The position numbers and the translations under genes are program-made. Below, piece after piece: positions 43,143 through 52,437 of a stretch of DNA of 64,000 bases (its first letter is position 1; every line of letters starts with the position of its first letter). Under the pieces are notes generated by a model. The model did no database searches, was not told where the DNA came from, and saw only the letters and a program-made list of their open reading frames with translations. The stretch is from JBFHIJ01 sp963678775. Its GTDB lineage: Bacteria; Bacteroidota; Ignavibacteria; Kapaibacteriales; UBA2268. The DNA lies in the NCBI GenBank assembly GCA_963678775.2, contig CAXXGR010000010.1, positions 248,001 through 312,000 of the forward strand, given 5' to 3'.

Positions 43143-46100
43143 ATGAATATTAGAGTTCTAACTGCTGCAGCTCTTTTTGATGGACATGATGTCTCTATCA
43201 ATATTTTTAGAAGATTACTCCAAAAAAGGGGTGCAGAGGTAATTAATATAGGTCACAACAGAAGCGTTGACGAAGTTGTTGCTGCCGCTGTGCAAGAAGA
43301 TGTAGATGCTTTGCTAATTAGTTCTTATCAGGGCGGTCATAATGAATACTTTAAATATTTAGTAGATTCTTTAAAAGAATATGGTGCCGAAGATAAACTA
43401 ATATTTGGTGGCGGTGGTGGTGTGATTCTACCTAAAGAAATTAAGGTACTGCAGGATTACGGCGTTACAAAAATCTACCATGCTGAAGATGGAATTAGAA
43501 TAGGAATTGACGGGATTGCAGATGATATTATAACACGTGTAACTAACAATAAAAGCAAAGAGAACAAACGTTTAGAATATGATAGTATAATCAGTAGTGA
43601 AAATACTGAAAATAAATATAGTATATCTAAAATGCTTAGCTGTGCTGAAAATCAATGTGAAGAGTCATATTTTAATGACATACGCAATGAAATAAAATCA
43701 GAAGATAAAAAAAGAACTTTTGTTATGGGAGTAACAGGTACAGGAGGTGCCGGGAAAAGTTCTTTGATTGATGAAATTATAGGTAGATTTTTAGCTTATA
43801 CAAAAGATTTTCGAATAGCAGTGCTTGCTGTAGATCCGAGCAAATCAAGAACTAAAGGAGCTTTATTAGGAGATAGGATACGATATAATCATATTTACAA
43901 CGACAGAGTTTATTTCAGAAGTTTTGCTACTCGTGAATCAGGAAGTGAAATATCAAATGCTATAAATGATGCTATTTCTATATTTAAAGCTGCATCTTAC
44001 GACTTGATAATCGTAGAGACAAGTGGCATAGGGCAAGGTGATTCCAAAATACTATCTATAAGTAATAAATCTCTATATGTTATGACTTCTGAATTTGGTG
44101 CTCCTTCGCAGCTTGAAAAAATAGATATGTTAGAAGAAGCAGATTTTATTGCTATCAATAAATTTGAGAAAGTTGGTTCTGAAGATGCATTCAGAGAAGT
44201 AAAAATAAACTATATCAGAAACCACAGCGTTGCGGTTGATCATTCAATAGCTTTAGATGATGTTTTGCTTCCAGTCTATGCAGTAAGAAGTAATGAATTC
44301 AATAATGCAGGTGTCAATCGACTATTTAAAGATATCTTTAGAACAATGATGGGATTTACCGGTTATGCGTATGACTATCATAAAGATTTGTATGATTTAT
44401 TAGATGTTTCTAACAAACAAAATAGAGGACTTATTGCAGAAGAAAGACAGCTTTATTTGTCTGAAATATCTGAGACTATAAAATCTTATCATCAAAATAC
44501 AGATGAATTGGCTGCAAAAGTTGATAAATTAGAAGCTTTATATAAAGTCAAACAACTAAACGTAGCATCCGATGAAATAGAAAATCAAATTTCAATATTA
44601 GAGCAAGATATAAAGAAGCAAGACTTAGAATACCTAATGCATCAGGACAGTATAAAAAAGAAATATACTCAAGAGTATTTAGAATATGACATACAAGGTA
44701 AGACTTATAAACTTAATCTATTAAATACTTCTATAACCGGATTAAAAATTCCAAAAATTGTACCTCCTGATTATAGTTCATGGGCAGATTTAATTAGATA
44801 TAAGTATTTAGAAAACTTTCCCGGAGAATTTCCTTATACTGCAGGTGTATTTCCATTTAAGCGTACTACGGAAGATCCTAAACGTCAGTTTGCGGGCGAG
44901 GGAAGCCCTGAGAGGACTAATAAACGATTTCATTACTTATGTGAAGGTGAAGACGCAAAACGCCTCTCTGTTGCTTTTGACGGGATTACTTTATATGCTG
45001 AAGATCCGGCAGAGAAACCTGATATTTATGGTAAAATAGGCGAGAGTGGTGTATCTATTTGTACTATTGATGATATGGATACACTTCTGAAAGGCTTTGA
45101 CTTGGTGGATCCTCTAACTAGCGTATCAATGACAATAAATGCTCCGGCACCTATCATGGTAGCTTTCTTTTTTATGACAGCCTATCGCAGAGAAATAGAA
45201 AGATTAGAGTCTGGTGGACGCAGTCTAAGTCCTGGTGAAAAAGAAAAGCTTAAATTAGATACATTTAAGAAGTTACGTGGTACAGTGCAGGCAGATATGC
45301 TTAAGGAAGATCAAGGTCAAAATACTATAATATTTTCTATTGATTTTGCTATGAAGATGATTGGTGATTTGCAGGAATATCTATCCAAAAATAAAATCAA
45401 AAACTACTATTCTCTTTCAATAAGTGGCTATCATATTGCTGAAGCCGGAGCTAATCCTATTACTCAGCTTGCATTTACTTTAGCTAATGGATTTACGTAT
45501 GTTGAGTATTTTTTGAGTAGAGGTCTAAATATAGATGACTTTGCTCCTAATTTATCATTTTTCTTTTCAAACGGAATGGATCCTGAATACTCCGTAATTG
45601 GTAGAGTAGCAAGGAGAATATGAGCTATAGCTTTGAGAGATAGATATGGTGCAAATGCTAAATCACAAAAACTGAAATATCATATTCAGACGAGCGGAAG
45701 ATCTCTTCACGCACAGGAAATAGAATTTAATGATATTAGGACTACTTTACAAGGGCTTATAGCGTTTTATGATAACTGCAACTCACTTCACACAAACTCC
45801 TATGACGAAGCTGTTACTACTCCTACAGAAGAATCTGTCAGACGTTCTATGGCTATACAACAGATATTAACGAAAGAGTTTGGAATGCTCAAAAATGAGA
45901 ATCCTATTCAAGGCTCCTTCTTTATTAAATGGCTTACTAACGAAGTAGAGAAAGCCGTTTTAGAAGAATTTGCCAGGTTGTCAAGAAGGGGAGGAGTTTT
46001 AGGTGCTATGGAAACTCAATACCAAAGATCAAAAATACAGGAAGAGTCCTTGCACTATGAGTCCTTGAAGCATTCTGGAGCTTATCCAATTATAGGTGTG

Positions 46101-46376
46101 AATACATTTTTAAATCCGAATACAAAAGACAACTACGAAAATATGCAAGTAATCAGAGCTGACGTAACTGAAAAAAACAGACGTTTAGAAGAGATAAAAC
46201 TATTTAAAGCTAAAAATGAAAATAAAGCGCCTCAAGCTTTGGAAAACTTAAGAAAAGTTGCTTTAAATGGAGGAAATATTTTCGAGGAGTTGCTTAATAC
46301 TGTTCAATACGCAACAATGGGAGAAATTTCAAACTTGCTTTATGAGATTGGAGGAAAGTATAGAAGAGGTATGTAG
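43143..46376 (+). CDS. icmF: Isobutyryl-CoA mutase fused to its G-protein chaperone (IcmF), interrupted by an in-frame TGA
   Basis: A 1078-codon gene with the IcmF layout: B12-binding domain (1-135; His15 in DGHD), MeaI-type G-domain (about 185-400; P-loop GTGGAGKS 199-206), linker, then mutase barrel (about 560 on; FPYTAGVFPFKRTTEDPKR marks isobutyryl/pivalyl- rather than methylmalonyl-CoA mutases). Codon 827 (45621-45623) is TGA, where the family has a Trp (VARRI-W-A). The same frame stays open and conserved for another 250 codons (ALRDRYGANAKSQK, IQTSGRSLHAQEI, LSRRGGVLGAMETQYQR). As read, translation would stop at 826 residues. TGA ends at least seven other genes here, so a point nonsense mutation or sequence error is more likely than recoding. 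Catalyses interconversion of isobutyryl- and butyryl-CoA. Confidence 0.9.
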
Positions 46377-46385
46377 TAAAAATAA

Positions 46386-46410
46386 AAGAGGCTGAAACAA
46401 TCAGCCTCTT
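46386..46410. terminator. Bidirectional terminator between icmF and the biotin carrier gene
   Basis: AAGAGGCTGA (46386-46395) pairs perfectly with TCAGCCTCTT (46401-46410), loop AACAA. An A-rich stretch precedes it, giving a U-tract mainly for the leftward transcript. Confidence 0.75.
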
Positions 46411-46418
46411 ACTTAAAA

Positions 46419-46730
46419 CTATTCAAATTCAATTAAAAGTTCACCTTTGGGGACAGTACTTTCAGATTTAACATAAATCTTTTTAATAGTCCCGTCAAAT
46501 GGAGCTTTTATAGTGTTTCTCATTTTCATCGCTTCAAGAACTATTAAGTTCTGAGAGCTAGTAACCTGTTGTCCTTGCTTAACGTATATTTCTCTGATTG
46601 TTCCCGGAATGAAAGCTAAAATATGCTTTTCATTTTTAGGAACATAAACCTTTCTTCTTTCAAACTTAGTATTTAACTTAGTTTTATACGCAGTATCGTC
46701 AACAACAAGTGTTTTAATATTTTCTATCAT
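46419..46730 (-). CDS. Biotin carboxyl carrier protein of an acyl-CoA carboxylase
   Basis: A 103-residue protein whose last 75 residues form a biotinyl domain: AFIPGTIREIYVKQGQQV, the biotinylated Lys69 in EAMKM, and FDGTIKKIYVKSESTV. The short N-terminal part is a linker. It carries the carboxyl group between biotin carboxylase and carboxyltransferase. It follows the carboxyltransferase gene by 12 bp. No biotin carboxylase gene is in the window, so that subunit is encoded elsewhere; alternatively the pair belongs to a decarboxylase. Confidence 0.92.
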   Translation of the reverse strand: MIENIKTLVVDDTAYKTKLNTKFERRKVYVPKNEKHILAFIPGTIREIYVKQGQQVTSSQNLIVLEAMKMRNTIKAPFDGTIKKIYVKSESTVPKGELLIEFE

Positions 46731-46742
46731 GGTAAAAACTCC

Positions 46743-48287
46743 TTAAAATGGTGGAATACCATGTTTTTTGTTAGGTGATTGTTCGTTTTTATTAGCAGCC
46801 ATTTCTAATGCGTGGCATAAGTAGCCTCTGGTTTCTTCAGGAGAAATAACAGCATCAATAAAGCCGTTAGCTGCAGCAACATAAGGATTCGCAAATTTTT
46901 CTGTGTACTCAGCTACTTTTTCTTGTCTAACAGCATCAGGATTAGAAGCAGTAGTAATCTCTTTTTTAAAGATAATATTAGCTGCACCTTCAGGTCCCAT
47001 AACTGCAATTTCTGCACTTGGCCAAGCAAAATAAAAATCTGCCCCTAAGTGACGTGAGCACATTGCTATATAGCCACCACCGTATGCTTTTCTTAATGTC
47101 AATGTGATTTTAGGAACAGTAGCTTCACTATATGCATAAAGAATCTTTGCACCATGGCGAATAACACCTGCATGTTCTTGGTCAACACCCGGAAGATAGC
47201 CCGGCAAATCTACCAAAGTAATAAGCGGAATATTGAAAGCGTCACAGTATCTGATAAAGCGAGCTGCTTTATTAGAAGAGTCCACATCCAAAACACCGGC
47301 TAATACTAAAGGTTGATTAGCTACGATACCTATAGTTTCACCCTTAAGTCTAGCAAAACCAATTACGATGTTGGCAGCGAAATGTTCTTGAACCTCAAGG
47401 AAGTCAGAATCATCTACAAATGCTTTGATAACATCTCTAACATCATAAGGTTCTTTAGGATCCTTAGGCATAATTTCGTCAATCTTGAAGCTTGCTTTTG
47501 GAGGTTTAGGAGCGAACTTATCAGCTTTCTTCTGGTTATTCCAAGGAATAAATTCCATAAGTTTTTTGATTTGTTGAATACACTCCTGCTCGCTTTCTGC
47601 AAAAAAGTGAGCATTTCCTGAGATTTCTGCCTGAACTCTTGCACCGCCAAGATCTTCCATAGAAATCTCTTCGCCTAAAACAGTTTTGATAACTTCAGGA
47701 CCTGTAATAAACATTTTTGAAATTTTGTCAACTACAAAAACGAAATCTGTCAATGCAGGAGAGTATACTGCACCACCTGCACAAGGACCTAGAATAACTG
47801 AGATTTGAGGAATAATACCTGATGATTTGGTATTTCTGTAAAAAATCTCTCCATAACCGGCTAATGAATTTACGCCTTCTTGAATTCTGGCTCCACCACT
47901 ATCATTAATGCCTATCAAAGGCATTCCAAGCTTAGCAGCATGATCCATAATCTTTGTGATTTTACGAGCGTGAGCAAGCCCAAGCGAGCCGCCTGCTACT
48001 GTAAAATCTTGTGCATAAATACAAACAGGATGACCTGTTACATTACCAGTGCCGGTAATAACTCCATCCCCCGGAAGGAATTTTTTGTCCATACCAAAAT
48101 CTCTATTGGTATGCTCTACAAATAAGTCATACTCGTGAAAAGTCTGGTTGTCAAGTATCGCTTCTATTCTTTGACGAGCAGTCATCTTGCCCATAGAAGT
48201 TTGCTTTTGAACTGCCTTTTCTCCACCACCAGCGGTTACTTTTTCCTTTCTGGTGAAAAAATCGAGTATTTTCTTTGCTAAAGACAT
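46743..48287 (-). CDS. Acyl-CoA carboxylase carboxyltransferase (propionyl-CoA carboxylase beta/MmdA type)
   Basis: A 514-residue carboxyltransferase with both crotonase-fold halves. Signatures: GKMTARQRIEAILD, VYAQDFTVAGGSLGLAHARK, GINDSGGARIQEGVNSLAGYGEIF, VILGPCAGGAVYSPAL, FITGPEVIKTVLGEEISMEDLGGA, VDLPGYLPGVDQEHAGVIRHGAK, TLRKAYGGGYIAMCSRHLGAD and WPSAEIAVMGPEGA. Members carboxylate propionyl-CoA to methylmalonyl-CoA, or decarboxylate methylmalonyl-CoA when coupled to a sodium pump. A biotin carrier follows. Facing icmF, this suggests propionyl- or branched-chain acyl-CoA metabolism. Confidence 0.93.
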   Translation of the reverse strand: MSLAKKILDFFTRKEKVTAGGGEKAVQKQTSMGKMTARQRIEAILDNQTFHEYDLFVEHTNRDFGMDKKFLPGDGVITGTGNVTGHPVCIYAQDFTVAGGSLGLAHARKITKIMDHAAKLGMPLIGINDSGGARIQEGVNSLAGYGEIFYRNTKSSGIIPQISVILGPCAGGAVYSPALTDFVFVVDKISKMFITGPEVIKTVLGEEISMEDLGGARVQAEISGNAHFFAESEQECIQQIKKLMEFIPWNNQKKADKFAPKPPKASFKIDEIMPKDPKEPYDVRDVIKAFVDDSDFLEVQEHFAANIVIGFARLKGETIGIVANQPLVLAGVLDVDSSNKAARFIRYCDAFNIPLITLVDLPGYLPGVDQEHAGVIRHGAKILYAYSEATVPKITLTLRKAYGGGYIAMCSRHLGADFYFAWPSAEIAVMGPEGAANIIFKKEITTASNPDAVRQEKVAEYTEKFANPYVAAANGFIDAVISPEETRGYLCHALEMAANKNEQSPNKKHGIPPF

Positions 48288-48611
48288 AGCTTACCCTAAA
48301 AAAGCTTATACAATATTCTACTAATATAAGAAACTTATCTTGGAAAACAACATTGCTTTTTTCCAAGCTTAACTTTAAGTTCTTTTAATATTAAGAGAAT
48401 AATAACTAAAGTAATAATTTTTTAAGTATCAGAGTTGGTGATTTTTTATCATTCGCAAATACTTAGAAGTAAGATTGGGAGCATCTTGTCAGCTATATAT
48501 AATAACAATTAGAGTCTTAAATATGAAGGTAATAAACCGTCTATTTTGAGATAGGAAAAGTCCCACAACTGATCAAAATATATAAATATGAATCAGTTGT
48601 GGACATAATAT
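48288..48611. other. Non-coding gap between carboxyltransferase and lplA
   Basis: 324 bp with no supported gene on either strand. It holds the upstream region of the leftward carboxyltransferase gene and, at its right end, a hairpin after lplA. I see no promoter that I would call with confidence and no repeat or mobile sequence. Confidence 0.6.
48563..48602 (-). terminator. Hairpin after lplA, probable terminator
   Basis: CCACAACTGAT (48563-48573) pairs perfectly with ATCAGTTGTGG (48592-48602), with an AT-rich 18-base loop. It lies 10 bp after the lplA stop; the T-tract that follows on the minus strand is short (GACTTTTCC). Confidence 0.55.
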
Positions 48612-49592
48612 CTAGAAAATTCCAACTATTAGCTCATCAATGCTAGAGCCTTTTATGTATTCGCTTACTTCTATGTTTTTCAAAGCTTCTCTGATTGCAA
48701 TCTCTTCGTGATTTACATTTAGCAGAGCAGATTCTAATTCAGTAATATCTTTTTTATTGAAAAAGTCACCATAAATTTTAGCTTCCTTAATGATACCTTT
48801 ATCTACATTTAAATGGACTTCTACATTACCACCTGACGTTTTAAATCCTTGGCTAAAATTATATTTTGCAGTATAACCAAAATTCCATTCCCAAGTAGAA
48901 TATTTAGATTTTGCCAAATCTTCTATTGATTTTTTGTCGTCATCAGAAATATTATAAATTTTTGAATCAGCATACATATTTTGAATATGCTTCATAACTT
49001 TATTTGTAAACTCATCTAATGAAATTGGCGATGGTAAATGGTCACTTATGTTAGTTACCCGTGAGCGTACAGATTTAACTGCTTTATCTTGAAATTTCAA
49101 TGGATTTACTTTTAAAGACTTGGTTAAATCTTTCATTTCTGATGAAAAGAGTAAGGTGCCATGGTGTAAGACTCTATTTTTAATAACATGTTCTGCATTA
49201 CCGGAAAACTTTTTACCATCTATAGTTAAATCATTTCTACCTTCGAACCTGGCATCAATGCCAAGAGATGTCAATACATCTAATATGGGCTGAGTATATT
49301 TTCTAAAGTCTACTAATTTTTCTGAATCACCAGACTGGATAAATGTAAAATTAAGATTACCTAAGTCATGAAATACAGCGCCTCCACCGGATAATCTTCT
49401 GACAACAGGTATATTGTTTTCTTTTATATAATCCAAGTTGATTTCAGCTAATGTGTTTTGATGTTTGCCGACTATAACAGCAGGACTATTTTTCCAAAGC
49501 ATAAATATGTCTTCGGTATAGTTTTTGAAGAAGTGTTCTTCAGTTGCCATATTGAAATATGGATCATTGCTATGGTTGTAAATACAAAGCAT
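48612..49592 (-). CDS. lplA: Lipoate-protein ligase A
   Basis: A 326-residue ligase attaching free lipoate to E2 and GcvH proteins via lipoyl-AMP. It has FNMATEEHFF, LWKNSPAVIVGKHQNTLAEIN, the lipoate/AMP site RRLSGGGAVFHDLGNLNFTF, GRNDLTIDGKKFSGNA, HHGTLLFSS and a C-terminal accessory domain from about 240. The two-domain single-chain form fits LplA rather than LipB or LipM. Alone between a gap and the efflux operon it diverges from. Confidence 0.93.
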   Translation of the reverse strand: MLCIYNHSNDPYFNMATEEHFFKNYTEDIFMLWKNSPAVIVGKHQNTLAEINLDYIKENNIPVVRRLSGGGAVFHDLGNLNFTFIQSGDSEKLVDFRKYTQPILDVLTSLGIDARFEGRNDLTIDGKKFSGNAEHVIKNRVLHHGTLLFSSEMKDLTKSLKVNPLKFQDKAVKSVRSRVTNISDHLPSPISLDEFTNKVMKHIQNMYADSKIYNISDDDKKSIEDLAKSKYSTWEWNFGYTAKYNFSQGFKTSGGNVEVHLNVDKGIIKEAKIYGDFFNKKDITELESALLNVNHEEIAIREALKNIEVSEYIKGSSIDELIVGIF

Positions 49593-49737
49593 ATTATTTT
49601 CTCACAATGTGTTAGATTTTAGCTTAAGTGCAAACGATAAGAGAGTCAAAATATTTAAAAGTTGAATAATATTCAAAATAAATTGAATTGTAGTTTATTT
49701 TAGTAGTATTATAAATTAGGTAAAAAATATTATCAAG

Positions 49738-49772
49738 TGAAACCAATACGAAGTTATAGCGTATTAGTTTCA
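49738..49772. repeat. Inverted repeat in the efflux operon upstream region
   Basis: TGAAACCAATACG (49738-49750) and CGTATTAGTTTCA (49760-49772) form 13 bp arms with one mismatch, ending 28 bp before the adaptor gene start. It may be an operator or a 5' leader hairpin; no regulator gene is adjacent. Confidence 0.5.
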
Positions 49773-49800
49773 TATCTATACAAATTAACAGAGATTAAAT

Positions 49801-51093
49801 ATGAAGAAGAAAATTGTCATTTTTAGTTTAATACCAATAGTTTTAGCAGCAGCATCCTACTTTTTTCTTTTAGACGATGATGCTGTAAAGCAAGTGCTGG
49901 TAAAGCCTACCTATGGAGAATTTAATATAATTGTAAACACAACCGGTGAGCTAAGGGCTCAAAAATCTATAGACATTACGGGGCCAAGCAAAGCCCAAAA
50001 AATTGGCATATATAATATGAAAATCACAAATCTTATAGATGAGGGAACTCATGTCAAAGAAGGAGATTTTGTTGCGGAGTTAGATAAATCTGAAATAACT
50101 AACAAAATAAAAGAGATAGAATTAAATATCCAGAAATTGGAATCACAGTACAAACAAAAAAGATTAGACTCTACTCTTACTTTATCGCAAGCAAGAGATA
50201 ATCTTGAAAATCTTAAGTACTCTCTAGAAGAAAAGCAACTTCAGATGGAACAATCTAAATACGAACCACCTGCAACCATTAGACAAGCTGAAATTGCTTA
50301 TGACAAAGAATCTCGAAACTTCAAGCAACAAACTAAAAACTACTCTACTAAAGTAGAGCAGGCAGAAACGGAACTGTCTATAGTAGGAGCCGATTTGGCA
50401 AAAGAAAGGCAAAAGTTAGAGCTGCTTATTGATTTACAAAATGAGTTTACTATACTTGCTCCTTCTGATGGTATGGTTATATATGCAAGGGAGTGGGGCG
50501 GAAGGCGTAAAGTTGTTGGATCTGGTATCAGCCCTTGGAATCCGGTAGTTGCCAATTTACCGGATTTGTCTATTATGGAATCATTGACCTATGTCAACGA
50601 ATTAGATATTCAAAAAATTAAGGTTGGTCAAAAAGCTGAAATATCATTAGATGCGAATCCTGATAAAAAGCTGACAGGTGAGGTTACTAAAGTTGCTAAT
50701 ATTGGAGAGGATTTGGAAGGAAGAGATACTAAAGTTTTTGAAGTAATCCTTAAAATCAATGAGAAAGACACTATACTGCTACCTTCAATGACTACCTCTA
50801 ATAAAATTTTAGTCAATAAATTTAAAGATGTGTTATTCATTCCTCTAGATGCTTTGCATACAGTGTTTAATGAAGATGTTAAAATTCAATATGTATTTGT
50901 CAAAAATTCAGGTTCTATAGAAAAGCAACAAGTGCATACCGGTGAAATGAATGATGATATGATTATTATAGAAGATGGCTTAAAAAAAGACGATAATATA
51001 CTGCTAACAGTGCCTGATAATGCTGATAAAATTAGCATAAACATGACAGAAGACAGATCTGCTAAATCAAAAATTGAAAATACAAAGAAGTAA
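49801..51093 (+). CDS. Efflux periplasmic adaptor (MacA/HlyD-like)
   Basis: A 430-residue membrane-fusion protein. Residues 5-23 are an N-terminal membrane anchor. Barrel-sandwich halves flank a long coiled-coil hairpin (about 90-215, with EIELNIQKLESQYKQKR and AETELSIVGADLAKERQKL); APSDGMVIYAREWGG closes the lipoyl-like part; beta-barrel and membrane-proximal domains follow (DIQKIKVGQKAEISLD, FIPLDALHTVF). It joins an inner-membrane transporter to the outer-membrane channel. The permease gene starts 3 bp later and TolC follows, giving a full three-part exporter apart from the ATPase. Cargo unknown. Confidence 0.9.
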   Translation: MKKKIVIFSLIPIVLAAASYFFLLDDDAVKQVLVKPTYGEFNIIVNTTGELRAQKSIDITGPSKAQKIGIYNMKITNLIDEGTHVKEGDFVAELDKSEITNKIKEIELNIQKLESQYKQKRLDSTLTLSQARDNLENLKYSLEEKQLQMEQSKYEPPATIRQAEIAYDKESRNFKQQTKNYSTKVEQAETELSIVGADLAKERQKLELLIDLQNEFTILAPSDGMVIYAREWGGRRKVVGSGISPWNPVVANLPDLSIMESLTYVNELDIQKIKVGQKAEISLDANPDKKLTGEVTKVANIGEDLEGRDTKVFEVILKINEKDTILLPSMTTSNKILVNKFKDVLFIPLDALHTVFNEDVKIQYVFVKNSGSIEKQQVHTGEMNDDMIIIEDGLKKDDNILLTVPDNADKISINMTEDRSAKSKIENTKK

Positions 51094-51096
51094 GAT

Positions 51097-52437
51097 ATGC
51101 TAAAAACTTTAAGTTATAATTTTAAAATAGCAAATGAAGCTATTTTCCAGAATAAACTGAGATCGTTTTTAACTTCTTTAGGTATTATTTTTGGAGTTGC
51201 TTCTGTTATTACAATGCTAGCGATAGGTAAAGGTGCTGAACAAGAAATACTTGAAAAGATGAAAGTCTTAGGGACAAATAATATTATCATTAAGCCTATT
51301 ATAAAGCAAAAAAATCAAGAGAACTCTTCGGATGAAGAAGAAAGCGAAGATGTACAAAAAAAAGAAGCAGGTGCTAAAAGGTTTTCTCCGGGATTGACAT
51401 TGGAAGATGCAGAAAGCATAAAGTCTATTGTCCCGGGTGTAGAATCTGTATCACCAGAAGTAATCTTAGAGCGGAGAGCAATTAGAAGGAGAATAAATTC
51501 TAGGATAAATTTAGTAGGTGTTAATCCGGCTTATTTCAGTTCTAAAAAGGACAAAGATATTATTGGTAACAAATTTCATAATATCAATTACAATCTTGCA
51601 GACGCAGTTTGTATTATTGGGCCGGAAGCTGCACAAAAATTATTCCCTACAGAAAAGCCGATAGGTAAATCTTTGAAAGTTGATGGGATTTGGCTAAAAG
51701 TAATAGGTATTTCAGGCACTAGGAATGTCTCTAAAGATAATGCGAAGAGCTTAGGAGTCAGAAATTTTGACAATGATATCTATATCCCAATGTCTACTAT
51801 GCTAATGCGATTTGAAAACAGAAGTAAAATTACTTCAAATGATATTCAGAGAGGACGAAGGAGAGGTGCAGCATCTTCTGTTAATTATAATCAGTTAGAT
51901 CAGTTAATTATAAGAGTCAAGGACACACGCGAGCTAAAAAACATAGCAGAGATTACAAAAACTATGCTAACTCGCAGACATAATGGTGTGGAAGACTTTG
52001 AAATGATTATACCCGAAGTATTATTGAGACAAGAGCAAGATACAAGACAAATCTTTAACTTTGTATTAGGTGCTATAGCTTCAATCTCTCTTATTGTTGG
52101 TGGTATAGGAATTATGAATATCATGCTTGCTTCAGTACTTGAAAGGACAAAAGAAATAGGCATAAGGTTAGCGGTTGGAGCAAAGAAAAAAGACGTAATG
52201 ACTCAGTTTCTTTCCGAAGCAGTAGCCATAAGCATATCGGGTGGAATAATAGGTATTATCACAGGCGTATCTGCCAGCTACATAATTGAAATATCTACAG
52301 ATATTAGTACTTTGGTTTCAGTGTGGTCAGTGTTGATATCATTTTTTGTAAGTATAAGTGTTGGTTTGATTTTCGGAATTTTACCTGCCAAAAAAGCAGC
52401 AAACCAAGACCCAATAGATTTATTAAGGTACGAATAA
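51097..52437 (+). CDS. MacB-like ABC transporter permease (no ATPase domain)
   Basis: A 446-residue permease. TM1 (FLTSLGIIFGVASVITMLAI) is followed by a large MacB-type periplasmic domain (about 45-310) and three C-terminal helices of the FtsX domain (FVLGAIASISLIVGGIGIMNIMLASV, ERTKEIGIRLAVGAKKKDVMTQFLSEAV). MacB proper begins with an ATPase domain; this protein lacks it and no separate ATPase gene lies in the operon. Within the family the ATPase is often a separate gene, here likely in trans. It overlaps the next start by 1 bp. Confidence 0.9.
   Translation: MLKTLSYNFKIANEAIFQNKLRSFLTSLGIIFGVASVITMLAIGKGAEQEILEKMKVLGTNNIIIKPIIKQKNQENSSDEEESEDVQKKEAGAKRFSPGLTLEDAESIKSIVPGVESVSPEVILERRAIRRRINSRINLVGVNPAYFSSKKDKDIIGNKFHNINYNLADAVCIIGPEAAQKLFPTEKPIGKSLKVDGIWLKVIGISGTRNVSKDNAKSLGVRNFDNDIYIPMSTMLMRFENRSKITSNDIQRGRRRGAASSVNYNQLDQLIIRVKDTRELKNIAEITKTMLTRRHNGVEDFEMIIPEVLLRQEQDTRQIFNFVLGAIASISLIVGGIGIMNIMLASVLERTKEIGIRLAVGAKKKDVMTQFLSEAVAISISGGIIGIITGVSASYIIEISTDISTLVSVWSVLISFFVSISVGLIFGILPAKKAANQDPIDLLRYE

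Noticed and set aside
43143..46376. Genetic code with TGA as tryptophan
   Set aside because: TGA is the natural stop of at least seven other genes, including pabB and dacB where the next gene overlaps, and Trp is encoded by TGG throughout.
47313..47621. Rightward reading frame opposite the carboxyltransferase gene
   Set aside because: No ribosome-binding site or family match; antisense shadow of a well-conserved gene.
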